Source: JACRCT01 sp049841135 (lineage in GTDB: Bacteria > Myxococcota > Myxococcia > Myxococcales > UBA5297). Taken from it: a DNA stretch of 64,000 bases. The notes beneath the pieces are model-generated. The model ran no database searches, was not told the origin of the DNA, and was given only the letters and a program-made list of their open reading frames with translations. Position 1 is the first letter of the stretch. Each line of letters opens with the position of its first letter. Positions 17,522 through 26,797 of this stretch are shown piece by piece. The DNA lies in contig JASGHK010000004.1 of assembly GCA_049841135.1 (NCBI GenBank), positions 1,302,001 through 1,366,000 on the forward strand. Reading direction: 5' to 3'. The position numbers and the translations under genes are program-made.

Positions 17522-19684
17522 TTGCGCGAACAGCGAACGACGTGGTGCCGGATCTGCGAGGCCACCTGCGGCCTCGTCGCCACCGTGGAGGACGGCAAGG
17601 TCGTCGACCTCGCCCCCGATCCCGATCACGTGGTGTCCAAGGGCTATGCCTGCGCCAAGGGCCTGCGCCAGCACCTGGTGGCCGCTTCGCCCTCGCGCCT
17701 GCGCACCCCGCTGCGGCGCACGGCGGACGGCTGGGCCCCGGCGAGCTGGGACGAGGCGCTCGCGCAGATCGGCTCGAAGGTCCGCTCGCTGGTCGCGCAG
17801 CACGGCCCCGACTCGGTGGCGCTCTACCTGGGCAACCCGCTCAGCTTCAGCATGCTGCCGCCGATCCTCGCCGCCGGCTTCCTGCAGGGCCTGGGCTCGC
17901 GCAGCCTCTTCCAGACCGGCTCGCAGGACTGCAACAACAAGTTCGCCGCCGCGCAGCGCATGTACGGCTTCCCCTTCGTCCAGCCCTTCCCCGATGTGGA
18001 CCGCACCAGCTGCCTCGTCATCGTCGGAGCCAACCCGGCCGTCTCGAAGATGACCTTCGTGCACCTGCCGGACCCGGTGCGACGCCTCAAGGCCATCGAG
18101 GAGCGCGGCGGGCGCGTCTTCCACGTCAACCCGCGGCGCACCGAGACCGCGCACGTCGTCGGCCGGCACCTCTTCATCCGGCCCGGCACCGACGTCTTCT
18201 TCTACCTGTCGTTCCTGCACGAGGTCGTCGCGCGGCTGCCGCTGCCGGCGGAGCGGGTGCGCGACCACGTGCGCGGCTTCGGCCGGCTCGCCCGCGTCGC
18301 CAGCGGCTGGGCTCCGGAGCGGACCGCCGAGGTCACCGGCATAGCGCCGGCCGCGCTGCGCGAGCTGGTGGAGACGTTCCTCGCCGCCGACGGCGCCGCG
18401 CTCTACTCCGGCACCGGCGTCAACCAGGGCGGGGAAGGCACTCTCTGCGCCTGGCTGCAGGAGGCCATCAACGCCATCACCGGGAACCTCGACCGGCTCG
18501 GCGGGACGCTGGTGGGCAAGGGCTATGTCCCCCAGCTCTTCCCCACCCTGCGGCGGCTGCGGCACACCATGCGCGACGACCGCACCCGCGTCGGAGCGCT
18601 GCCCTCGGTCGTCGACTCCTTCCCGGCGGGCGTCCTCGCCGACGAGATCCTCACCCCCGGCGACGGCCGGGTCCGTGCGCTCATCGTCCTCTCCGGGAAC
18701 CCGCTCTTCACCGTCCCCAACCCCGGCGGACGGCTGGAAAAGGCGCTTCAATCGCTGGAGCTGCTCGTCAGCGTCGACCTCTTCCGCAACGAGACCGGCG
18801 CGCTTGGCCACTGGCTGCTGCCGGGCGCCTCGCCGCTGCAGCGCGCCGACCTCCCCTACGTCTTCCAGTCGATGATGGGCGTGCAGCCCCGGCCGAGCGT
18901 GCAGTACACCGACGCCGTCGCCCGGCTCGAGGACGGCCAGCGCGACGAGACCTGGATCCTCCTCCAGCTCGCCCGCGCCTGCGGTTCTCGCCTGTTCGGC
19001 TCGCGCGTCGCCCAGGCGGCCCTGGGCACCTGGCTCGCGGCCGAGCGCCTGCCGCTCCTCGGGAGCAAGTTGGGGCTCAGCCCCGAGCGTCTGCTGGACC
19101 TGGTTGCCCGCGGCATGGGCCTGGGTTCGCTCTCGGCGTTGCGGCGCTTCCCGCACGGCAAGCTGCTCGATCGTCCTCCCGGCTCCGACTTCCTGGGCGA
19201 GCGGGTCCTCACCGACGACGGGCTGGTCGATCTCGCCCCGCCCGATCTCGTGGCCGCCGCGGCGGGCCTCTCGAAGCTCTTCGAGCGCGAGCGCGCCGCC
19301 AAGGGAGAGCTGCGGCTGTTCTCCAAGCGTGAGGCGCGCTCCCACAACAGCTGGCTCCACGGCGGCGTCCCCACCAACCACGCCTTCGTCCACCCGCAGG
19401 ACGCGGCCGCGCGGGGCATCGCCGACGGCGAGCCGGTCGTGCTCTCCAACGAGAGCGGCACCCTCACCGTCCCGGCCCGCGTCAGCGACGAGGTCATGCC
19501 CGGCTCCGTGGCGCTGCCTCACGGCTGGGGACACCCCGCGCTCGCCGCGGACCGCGCCATCGGCGGAGCCAACACCAACCTCCTGATGCCCGACGGCCCT
19601 GCGAGCCTGGAGCCGTTCTCGGGGATGGCGCGGATGACGGGCCTGCCGGTCGAGCTGAAGCGCAAGGTGGAACGGAACGAGTAG
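17522..19684 (+). CDS. Molybdopterin oxidoreductase (Mo-bisMGD, DMSO-reductase superfamily)
   Basis: 720 residues from a TTG, chosen because GAGG lies 8 bases upstream and the open frame before it is not coding-like. The N-terminal [4Fe-4S] site is complete: WCRICEATCGL with a fourth Cys in YACAKG near residue 47. It continues with conserved superfamily blocks: QTGSQDCNNKFAA, VNPRRTETA, FIRPGTDVFF, SGTGVNQGGEGT (cofactor region) and, at the C-terminus, LFSKREARSHNSWLH, the molydopterin-dinucleotide-binding domain. No partner iron-sulfur or membrane subunit is adjacent and there is no Tat signal, so it is probably a cytoplasmic single-subunit enzyme. Substrate unknown. Confidence 0.92.
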   Translation: MREQRTTWCRICEATCGLVATVEDGKVVDLAPDPDHVVSKGYACAKGLRQHLVAASPSRLRTPLRRTADGWAPASWDEALAQIGSKVRSLVAQHGPDSVALYLGNPLSFSMLPPILAAGFLQGLGSRSLFQTGSQDCNNKFAAAQRMYGFPFVQPFPDVDRTSCLVIVGANPAVSKMTFVHLPDPVRRLKAIEERGGRVFHVNPRRTETAHVVGRHLFIRPGTDVFFYLSFLHEVVARLPLPAERVRDHVRGFGRLARVASGWAPERTAEVTGIAPAALRELVETFLAADGAALYSGTGVNQGGEGTLCAWLQEAINAITGNLDRLGGTLVGKGYVPQLFPTLRRLRHTMRDDRTRVGALPSVVDSFPAGVLADEILTPGDGRVRALIVLSGNPLFTVPNPGGRLEKALQSLELLVSVDLFRNETGALGHWLLPGASPLQRADLPYVFQSMMGVQPRPSVQYTDAVARLEDGQRDETWILLQLARACGSRLFGSRVAQAALGTWLAAERLPLLGSKLGLSPERLLDLVARGMGLGSLSALRRFPHGKLLDRPPGSDFLGERVLTDDGLVDLAPPDLVAAAAGLSKLFERERAAKGELRLFSKREARSHNSWLHGGVPTNHAFVHPQDAAARGIADGEPVVLSNESGTLTVPARVSDEVMPGSVALPHGWGHPALAADRAIGGANTNLLMPDGPASLEPFSGMARMTGLPVELKRKVERNE

Positions 19685-19718
19685 CGGGTGCTTTCGGCGC
19701 GCCGGTCGAGCTCGCTCC

Positions 19719-20571
19719 TCACGGCCCGGGTGCGAGGAGCGGCGGTGCCGGAGCCTCGAGCTGCAGCGCCTGGCCCGTACGCGGGTGCGTCAAGCGCAGC
19801 CGCCACGCGTGAAGGTGGTAGCCCAGGTCGCCTGGGAGCGCACCCGCACGCGGCAGACCGCCGATCCCGTAGAGCGGGTCGCCCACCAGTGGGTGGCCCG
19901 CCTGCGCCAGATGGATGCGGATTCTGGTGCGGCCGCCCCGTCCAGATGCGCACCTCGACGACCGAGTCCTCCTGGCGCATCCCCACCCGGCGCACCTGGC
20001 TTCGCGCCGGCTTGCCCGTGTCGCTGGCGGCGTGGATGAGCCCCAGCGTCGGGTGCTCGACCGGACCGATCGCCCCCGTCACCTCGAACGGCGCTTCGCT
20101 CACCACGCCGCTCGCGAGCGCGAGGTAGGTCTTCTCGACGCGGTGGGAGCGCCAATCGGACTGCAGCCCGGCGCGCGCCTGCGCCGTCTTCGCGAACAGG
20201 ACCAGGCCGGAGGTGCCGCGGCCGAGACGGTGCATCGGCGTGCAGTCCGGGTTTTGCCGCTGAACGAGCCGAAGCAGCGTGTTCTCCAGAAAGCCGCCCG
20301 CGGGTTCGCACGGCAGCCCCGAGGGCTTGGAGACCGCGAGCAGGTCGGCGTCCTCGAAGATCGTCGCGAAGTCCGTCGGCACGTCGGGCTCGAGCCAGGG
20401 CGGGCGCCGCCAGCAGAGCCGCTGGCCCGGTTGCAGCGAGCGCTCGGCGCGGGCCGTCTCGCCCTCGACCGAGACCTCTCCTCGCGCGATACGCTCGCGC
20501 CAGGTCTGCTCGTCCGAGTGCGTGTAGCGGGAGACGAGGTAGCCGAGCACCGTCAGGCCGCGCGCTCGCAC
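19719..20571 (-). CDS. RluA-family pseudouridine synthase, one frame break
   Basis: Converts uridine to pseudouridine in rRNA or tRNA. The catalytic motif HRLGRGTSGLVLFAK (RluA motif II, with Asp position replaced by Gly as written: HRLGRGTSG instead of HRLDxxTSG) lies near residue 115. An N-terminal S4-like segment (WRERIARGEVSVEG) precedes it. At 19936 the coding strand reads CACCAGAATCCG; with GATCC the conserved RPHQIRIHLAQAGHPLVGD is restored and the protein ends ...HPRTGQALQLEAP, 283 residues. The GTG start is the first usable codon; an in-frame extension without a clear start exists upstream. The catalytic Asp substitution deserves attention. Confidence 0.85.
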
Positions 20572-20654
20572 GTCCAGCTGCTCGCAGTACTCCCAGCCGC
20601 TGTTGAGGGTCGCGATGGAGGGCTCCGGTCGTCCGGGCCCCTCAGTACCACGGA

Positions 20655-21053
20655 CTACTCCTTGGGCGGCATCACCAGCGCTTCGCCCTCCAGGACCACC
20701 TTGCCCTCCTGGTTGGTGGCGGTGGTGGCCAGGCGCATCCGTTTGTTCTCGATGATCTCCACCACCTCGACCTTGGCGGTGATGGTGTCGCCGATCTTCA
20801 CCGGCGCCGTGAACTTGAGTGTCTGGCTCATGTAGATGGTGCCGGGGCCAGGCAGCTTCATGCCCAGCACCGCCGAGATGTAGCCAGCGGTGAGCATGCC
20901 GTGGGCGATGCGCCCCCCGAAGCGGGTGTTCTTGGCCCAGGCCTCGTCGAAGTGCGCGGGGTTCAAGTCGCCCGTCACGCCGCCGAAGATCACCACGTCG
21001 GCCTCCGTCACCGTCCGCGACTGCGTCGCCTGGTCACCTACGTTGAAGCGCAT
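20655..21053 (-). CDS. MaoC-like dehydratase / (R)-specific enoyl-CoA hydratase-like
   Basis: 132 residues, a single hot-dog domain of usual length. The hydratase-2 motif is clear: VTGDLNPAHFDEAWAKNT followed by RFGGRIAHGMLTAGYIS, with the catalytic Asp and His in D-x4-H spacing. It resembles PhaJ-type enzymes that hydrate trans-2-enoyl-CoA to (R)-3-hydroxyacyl-CoA, or MaoC proteins of fatty-acid metabolism. The ATG has GGGAG upstream. The RluA gene lies 83 bases downstream on the same strand. Confidence 0.92.
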   Translation of the reverse strand: MRFNVGDQATQSRTVTEADVVIFGGVTGDLNPAHFDEAWAKNTRFGGRIAHGMLTAGYISAVLGMKLPGPGTIYMSQTLKFTAPVKIGDTITAKVEVVEIIENKRMRLATTATNQEGKVVLEGEALVMPPKE

Positions 21054-21214
21054 GGAGCTTCTCCCTGGTGGACTGCTCGGATCCAACTTGCCCTCCTTGG
21101 ATGCCGAGCGACAGCTTCCCGTATCCCGCTTCTCACCCCTCTGCGACACCGACGGGCTGTCCTGGGGCGGGCGGCCGACCTCCCGACCGCTCCAAGCAGC
21201 ACCGTGGTAGAGCG

Positions 21215-21999
21215 ATGGGCATGGATCCCCTCACGGCCACCTCTCCATCGCCGATCTCCCCACCTGAGAGCCCCGCGACGGGTGCTGACGGCTGGCGGGG
21301 CTTCTTTCGGGTCGGCGCCGTCGCCGCGCTCGTGGCGGTCGCGGGCTCCGCCTTCGACATCGGCCTGGCGATGGTTCCGGGCTGGGGCGAGTCGAGCGTG
21401 CCGACGACTCCTGCCGGCTGGCTCGCGCAGGCGGCGGCGACGCCCTTGCTCGCGCTGCGCAACCTCGACCTGCTCAACGTGACGATGTCGTTCGTCACGT
21501 TGCCGCTCTACTTCGCGCTCTACGGGGCCCACCGCCGCAGCGCACCCGCCCTCCCGCTCTTCGCTCTGGTCCTCGTCTGCGTGGGCACCGCCCTCTTCGC
21601 CGCGAGCAACGCGGCGCTTCCCATGGTGGACCTCGGCCGCCGCGCCGCCAGCCTCCCGCCCGGCCCCGAACGCGCCGCGGCCGAAGCGGCGGCCCTGGCC
21701 CTGCTGGTGCGGGGCGCCCATGGAAGCCCGGGGGCCTTCCTGGGCTTCTTCGTCTCCGAGGAATCGGCACCTTGCTGATGTCCATCGGCCTGCTCGGCGG
21801 TGGCCTCGTCGGCCGGCGCACGGCGTGGCTCGGGGTCTTCGGCGCCGCGGCCCTGATGGCCTACACCTTCATCGTCACGTTCTTCCCGGCCGCCCTGTCC
21901 GTCGCGACCGCCATCGCCGCGCCGGGAGGGCTGATGATGATGGCCTTCGACGTGCTGGTCGCGCGCCGTCTCTTCCAGCTTGCGCGCGCGAGCCCGTAG
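21215..21999 (+). CDS. DUF4386-like multi-pass membrane protein, frame break near 21770
   Basis: About 260 residues once the frame is repaired. Hydrophobic segments begin after residue 30 (FFRVGAVAALVAVAGSAFDI) and continue (FVTLPLYFALYGAHR, LPLFALVLVCVGTALFAASN). After GAFLGFFVSE the frame changes; the sequence GAGGAATCGG needs two bases fewer (GAGATCGG), giving VSEIGTLLMSIGLLGGG and two more membrane helices to the stop. Spacing and length agree with DUF4386-type proteins. ATG codons at 21215 and 21221 are both possible starts. Function unknown. Confidence 0.75.
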
Positions 22000-22172
22000 T
22001 CAAGCCTCGCGGCTCCTTCAACGCCGTCTCGAGGCCTGCCGCGGGATGCGGGGGTCTCGGGTATGCTCCGCAGCCGTCGCACGAGGACGGGGTTGACGCC
22101 TGGTGAGGTCGAGGGTCTTGAGGGGTAAGGGCACTGCAGTGCGGCCGCGGGCCCGAACGGAGGAGTCAAACC

Positions 22173-23503
22173 ATGAGGTTCGCCCCCCTGCCCTTCGCGC
22201 TCGTCCTGGCCTGCATGGCCTCCCTCTCGGCGTGCACGCTGACGTCCCAGCCACAGGTGTGCGAGACCAACGCCCAGTGCGGTTCGTGCCTGACCTGTGA
22301 CAACGGGAGCTGCGTGGCGCTGGCCGGTTGCATCGCCCCCGCAGCGCAGGCCCCATCGCCGTCACGCCCGATGCGGCCCTCGCGCCGGCCGACGCCTCCC
22401 TCCCGAGCCCCGATGCCTCGGTAGCCCCTGATGCCGGACCGTCGACCGAGCCCATCTGGGCCATGTTCGGAGGCGACCGCACGCACCAGGGGCGCAGCCC
22501 ATACCTGGGCCCGGCGACCGCCACGAGGAAGTGGAGGTTCCCGACCACTGGCCAAGCGCGTTCACCGGCCATCGGCGCCGATGGGACCGTCTACTTCGGC
22601 TGCGAGGACGGCAAGATCTACGCGGTGGACGGCGAGAGCGGCTCCAAGAAGTGGGAGTACACCACCGACTCCGGCATCTTCGGGATGCCCGCCATCGGGC
22701 CCGACGGCACCGTCTACCTCGGCAGCAGCGACGGCTCCTTCTACGCCTTGGATGGCCAGACCGGCGCCGAGCGCTGGACCTTCTGGGCGGGCTATTCCAT
22801 CTTTGACTCTCCCACCCTCGGCGCCGACGGCACGGTCTACTTCGGGACCCTGTGGAAGGACTTCTTCGCTGTCGACGGCAAGACCGGGCAGCAGAAGTGG
22901 GTCTTCACCGCCAAGGACATGTTCAAGTCCTCGCCGGCGGTGGGAGCGGACGGCACGGTCTACGTCGGCAACGAGGACTACAACCTCTACGCGCTCGACG
23001 GGGCGACCGGCGCCAAGAAGTGGGCGCACTTCGTCGACCAGCGGTACGTCAGCTCCTCGCCAGCGGTCGCCGTGGACGGCACGGTCTACGTCGGCACCTG
23101 TGACGCCGGCCCCAGCGATCTGCTGGCCCTGGGCGAAGGCGGCCTGAAGCTGTGGGGCTTCGCCGCCGGCACCTGCATCGGGTACTCCACCCCAGCCATC
23201 GGCTCGGGTGGGATCATCTACTTCGGCAGCCTCGACAACAAGGTCTACGCGCTGCACTCCAACGGCTTCAAGTACTGGGATTTCCCCACGGGCGGGGGCG
23301 TCGACGTCATGCCCACCGTGAGCGCGGACGAGACGGTGTACGTGGGCAGCTACGACAGCAAGCTGTACGCGCTGGACGGCTGGTCGGGCACCAAGAAGTG
23401 GGAGTTCGGCACCGGCAGCCCCGTCGTCACCGCGGTGGCCATCGGCGCCAACGGGCTCTTGTACGTGGGGACCAAGAACGGGCTCTTGGCCATCGGCCCA
23501 TGA
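22173..23503 (+). CDS. PQQ-like beta-propeller lipoprotein, frame break near 22345
   Basis: About 442 residues. A lipoprotein signal (ALVLACMASLSACTLT) is followed by a Cys-rich piece (CETNAQCGSCLTCDNGSC) and a D/A/P linker. The frame changes in the linker around AGGCCCCATCG. Then come seven or so propeller repeats of the PQQ/BamB type, each with DGTVYxGxxDGxxYALDGxTG followed by KWxF. Such proteins are surface or periplasmic scaffolds and the cofactor-binding residues need not be present. It ends 46 bases before the first sigma factor, so it may share its promoter with, or be controlled by, that operon. Confidence 0.85.
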
Positions 23504-23509
23504 CCCCAA

Positions 23510-23526
23510 GCCGGCACGAAGCCGGC
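23510..23526. repeat. REP-like GCCGGC palindrome
   Basis: GCCGGC-ACGAA-GCCGGC lies between the propeller gene and the sigma factor. It resembles the GGCCTCGTGCCGG units at 41071-41122 and may belong to a dispersed palindromic repeat family or act as an attenuating hairpin. Confidence 0.4.
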
Positions 23527-23549
23527 AATCCGTAAGGCTGGAGAGAGGC

Positions 23550-24098
23550 TTGAGCTCACCTGGATACGACCTCGACCGCCTGCGCGCCCAAGACCCGGAC
23601 GCGCAAGCGCAGCTGTTCGAGGAGCACCGGCGAGGGCTGCTCAGGCTCGCCGCCAGCCTCCTGCCGGGTGGAGATGCCGAGGCCCTGGTCGCCGACCTCT
23701 TCATCGACTTCTTCCAGGTCTACGTCCGGGAGCTGCGCAGCTTGGAGGCCATCCCCGCGTACCTGCGGATCATGGTGGTGCGTCGGGCCCGCCGGCAGAA
23801 GATCCGCTCGGCGCGGCTCGCGCCCCTGCCGGAGAAGGAGGCCGCCGATCCCCGACCGACGACTGCCGAGGAGTCGCTCCAGCAGCAGACCTACCTGCGC
23901 TGGCTCGAGGAGTGCGTCGGTGGCCTGACCGTGCGCGCGCGGAGCGTGCTGCGGCTGCAGTTCGGCCACGAGCTGAGCCTCTCGGACGTCGGGGCGCAGC
24001 TTGGGGTGAGCAAGCAAGCAGTCGGAAAGATGTCGCTCAAGGGGCTGCAGGCGCTGCGCGAATGCCTGGCGGCACGAGAGAAGGGAGGCGCGGCATGA
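23550..24098 (+). CDS. ECF-type sigma-70 factor (operon 1)
   Basis: 182 residues from a TTG with GGAGAG upstream. Sigma region 2 is at ~20-85 (LFEEHRRGLLRLAASLLPGG, FFQVYVRELRSLEAIPAYL); region 4 at ~120-175 contains a helix-turn-helix (ELSLSDVGAQLGVSKQAVGKM). There is no region 3, as in ECF factors. The stop overlaps the anti-sigma start (ATGA). It should direct RNA polymerase to a small regulon, likely including its own operon. Confidence 0.9.
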   Translation: MSSPGYDLDRLRAQDPDAQAQLFEEHRRGLLRLAASLLPGGDAEALVADLFIDFFQVYVRELRSLEAIPAYLRIMVVRRARRQKIRSARLAPLPEKEAADPRPTTAEESLQQQTYLRWLEECVGGLTVRARSVLRLQFGHELSLSDVGAQLGVSKQAVGKMSLKGLQALRECLAAREKGGAA

Positions 24099-24899
24099 GC
24101 GCCGAACGACCGGGGCTGGACCTTCTGGAGCAGTCGCTGAAGAAGGTGCTCTCCGTCCAGGCAGCCGACGGAGACGGATGCGACTCGCGCGCGCTGTACC
24201 GCTTCGCCGCCGACGAGGCGAGCCCCGACGAAGCCGCGGAGCTCGAGCGCCACCTGGCGACCTGCGAGGACTGCCGCGCCGACCTCGAGACCTTCCGGCA
24301 GCTCCCCGCCACTGCTCCTGCCACCCTCCCGGCGCCTCAGCACGAGCGCCCCAGTCTCCTCCAGCGGATCCTCAGCGCCTGGACGCTCGTCCCGGTCGCC
24401 GCGGCCGCCACCGTGCTCGCCGTCTTCGCGGTGACGCACACCGGCCCACCGGATTCCTTCCGAGCTCCACCTCAAGAGCGGCTACCGGCTGCACGTCGCC
24501 GTCCAGCGCGGCGACCGGCGCTTCACCGCGACGTCGGGCTCCACCTTCGAGACCGGCGACACCCTCGGCCTGTTCTACTCCGCGCCCGAGGATGCGTTCC
24601 TGACGGTGCTGGTGGCCGACGAGACCGGTTCCATCACCCAGGCGTTTCCCGCCGCGGCCGCCGCTCCGATCCGGCTCGCGAAGGGCGCCGAGCAGCGGCT
24701 CGAGGTGGGGGCCGTGGTCGAGCGAGGCACGGCATGCGAGTGGATCGTGGGGGTCTTCGGCGCCAAGCCGCTCCCCGCCGAGGCGGTGCGCTCGGCGCTC
24801 TCGAAGGCGGTAGCGGGGCGCGCGCAGGACTGCACCTTGCCCAACCTGCACCTGCCCGCCGCGGTGGACGTCTTCCTGCTCCGGAGGTCGGCGCCATGA
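24095..24899 (+). CDS. Zinc-finger anti-sigma factor with DUF4384-like C-terminal domain (operon 1), one frame break
   Basis: 267 residues after repair. Residues ~30-65 hold the anti-sigma zinc finger (HLATCEDCRADL preceded by a Cys/Asp-rich helix). A single membrane helix follows (LVPVAAAATVLAVFAVTH). At 24452 the text reads CGGATTCC; with CGGATCC the frame continues as PPDPSELHLKSGYRLHVAV into a beta-rich exported domain (GLFYSAPEDAFLTVLVADE, TQAFPAAAAAP) of the DUF4384 kind. The protein thus binds the sigma factor inside and senses outside. Both ends overlap neighbouring genes by 4 bases. Confidence 0.85.
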
Positions 24900-26538
24900 G
24901 GCGAGCCCTCCCGCTGGCCGCATGTCTGGCGTTGCTCCTCGGGTCTCTCCCTGCGAGGGCCGCGAGCCCGGTGCGCTACGCGCTCGTGGTGGGCAACAAC
25001 TTCGGCAGGACTCCGCCCGGGGTCGTGCTGCCGGAGCCTCCTGCACGCGGAGGCAGAGGCCCGAAAGGTGCGCGACCAGTTGGTGTCGCTCGGCAACTTC
25101 GACCCGTCCCCCCAGCGGACGGCGCTGCTGGTGGGCGCCTCGCGCGAGGAGATCCTGAAGGCCGCGCGCGCCATCGCCGTCCAGCACCGGGCCGACCGCG
25201 CCTCGCTGGGCGAGGTCCCCACCCTCTTCGCCTTCTTCTTCACCGGCCACGGGCTGGAGCGCCAGCTGCTCACCTCCACCGAGCCGCTCACGGGGATGGA
25301 CCTCGCGGCGATGTTCAACGACGTGGGCGCCACCTTCACCGTCGGGGTCTTCGACGCCTGCTTCAGCGGCAGCCTCGACCTGACGGCGCTCACCGCCAAG
25401 GGCCTGACCCTGACGCCGGGCTTCAACGCCTTCGAGTCGCTGCCGCAGGAGCTGCATCGACGCCCAGGGGACGATGTGGTTCGCCTCGAGCCGGCCGGAC
25501 CAGGTCAGCTACGAGGACAAGCGGTTCGGCGGCGTCTTCACCCACTTCTTCGTCGAGGCGATGGAGCGCGCCCCGGCGACCGGCGTGGGCATCACCCTCG
25601 AGGACGTCTGGGAGTACGCGCGCGCACACACCCAGAGCTACACCAGCGCCGCGGCGCGCCCGCAGACCCCGCAGAAGCTGGTGCGCAACCTCACCAGCAC
25701 GGGGCCGCTGTTCTTCAGCTTCCCGGCGCGGCGCAGCGCCACCTTGGCCTTCGAGCCGGCGGTCTCGGGCCGCTTCCTGCTGCGCTACGACACCGGGCAG
25801 TTCAGCGAGGTCGTCACCAAGGCCAAGGGCGAGCCCCTGCAGGTGGCCGTCTACCCGGACAGCCTCCTGCTCGAGCGGCTCGACGACGGGGGGCGCCAGC
25901 AGGTGAGCCTGGCGGCCTCGGAGACGGTCTGGGTGCGCGAGTCGGCCGGCTGGTCCTCCTCCCACTCCGTCGGGGCCCGGCAGGTGGCTCTGTCGGCCAA
26001 GGGCTCGAAGCTCGAGGGGCTGGTGCTCACGCGCGAAGAGAGCCACTTCTCGGGCCTCGTCGATCTCGGCTACCGGCTGGCCGTGGGGCCGCGCTTCGGG
26101 ACCACGCCGCTGCACGGCCTGAAGGCAGGCTTCCGGGTCGACCGCGGAATCTGGCTGCTGCGCCTGGGGTACGCCTTCGGCCGCGAGAGCCAGTCGGTTC
26201 CGGCCTGGAGCTACACGCTGGAGCGGCACGGCGGCGAGGTCGGGTTCGGCGCCGCGGCGAGCCTGGGCGCCTTCCGGCTCGGCCCGATCCTCTCCGGCCG
26301 GGTCTCGCAGGCCACCGTCGCCTACAGCGACGGCGAGCGGCGCTCCCGACTGGGCTGGGCCGGAGCCCTGGGCCTCAACGTGCTCTGGCGCCCGCCGCAG
26401 CGCTCACTGCCCCTCTATGTCACGGCGGAGATCGGAGCGCAGGCGGAGTGGGCGCGGCCTGCGGCGCCGATGAGCGCCCCGTGGGCCCTGAGCCTCGCCC
26501 CCGAGCTGTCTCTCGGGCTCGCCGTCGAGCTGTTCTAG
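24896..26538 (+). CDS. Exported caspase-like protease with C-terminal beta-barrel-like region (operon 1), two frame breaks
   Basis: 546 residues after repair. Signal peptide (LPLAACLALLLGSLPARA), then a peptidase C14-like domain: YALVVGNNFG, catalytic His in FAFFFTGHGLE (~120), catalytic Cys in GVFDACFSGSLD (~155). Breaks at 25037 (GGAGCCTCC, expected GGAGCTCC, joining LPELLHAEAEA) and 25457 (GAGCTGCATC, expected GAGCTCATC, joining QELIDAQGTMWFASS). The last 250 residues alternate strands (YRLAVGPRFGTTPLHG, LLRLGYAFGRES) and end in LAVELF, suggesting a beta-barrel. Likely periplasmic or outer-membrane protease working with the anti-sigma domain. Confidence 0.85.
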
Positions 26539-26730
26539 TCCGGGCAGCCGTTGGTTCCACCGGGTCCATCGGGTTCGATCGCGGCCCAGGCGCGGTGCCG
26601 GCGGCTGAAGCCGCGCCTGACTTTTCGAAGCCTGCCTGCGCAGGCTGGGTGGCGAGCAGACCGGAAGGCGCCAGCTGGGATCCCCAGACTCCAGTGCGCT
26701 CAAGTGCCGAGCAGCCCGCGCAGAAAGCGA

Positions 26731-26764
26731 AAGCCGGAGCCGAGGACCTCCTCGGCTCCGGCTT
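26731..26764. terminator. Strong bidirectional hairpin between convergent genes
   Basis: AAGCCGGAGCCGAGG pairs perfectly with CCTCGGCTCCGGCTT around a four-base loop: 15 base pairs. It lies between the convergent caspase and unknown-protein genes and is preceded by an A-rich tract, so it can terminate from both sides. Weaker hairpins (AGCCTGC-CTGC-GCAGGCT at 26629-26646) lie upstream in the same 259-base gap. Confidence 0.8.
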
Positions 26765-26797
26765 CTCTCGAGATTCAGGGGCTTCGAACGGCGGCGA

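Noticed and set aside
25030..25460. Programmed frameshifting in the caspase gene
   Set aside because: No slippery heptamer; the breaks follow the same GAGCTC pattern as in unrelated genes.
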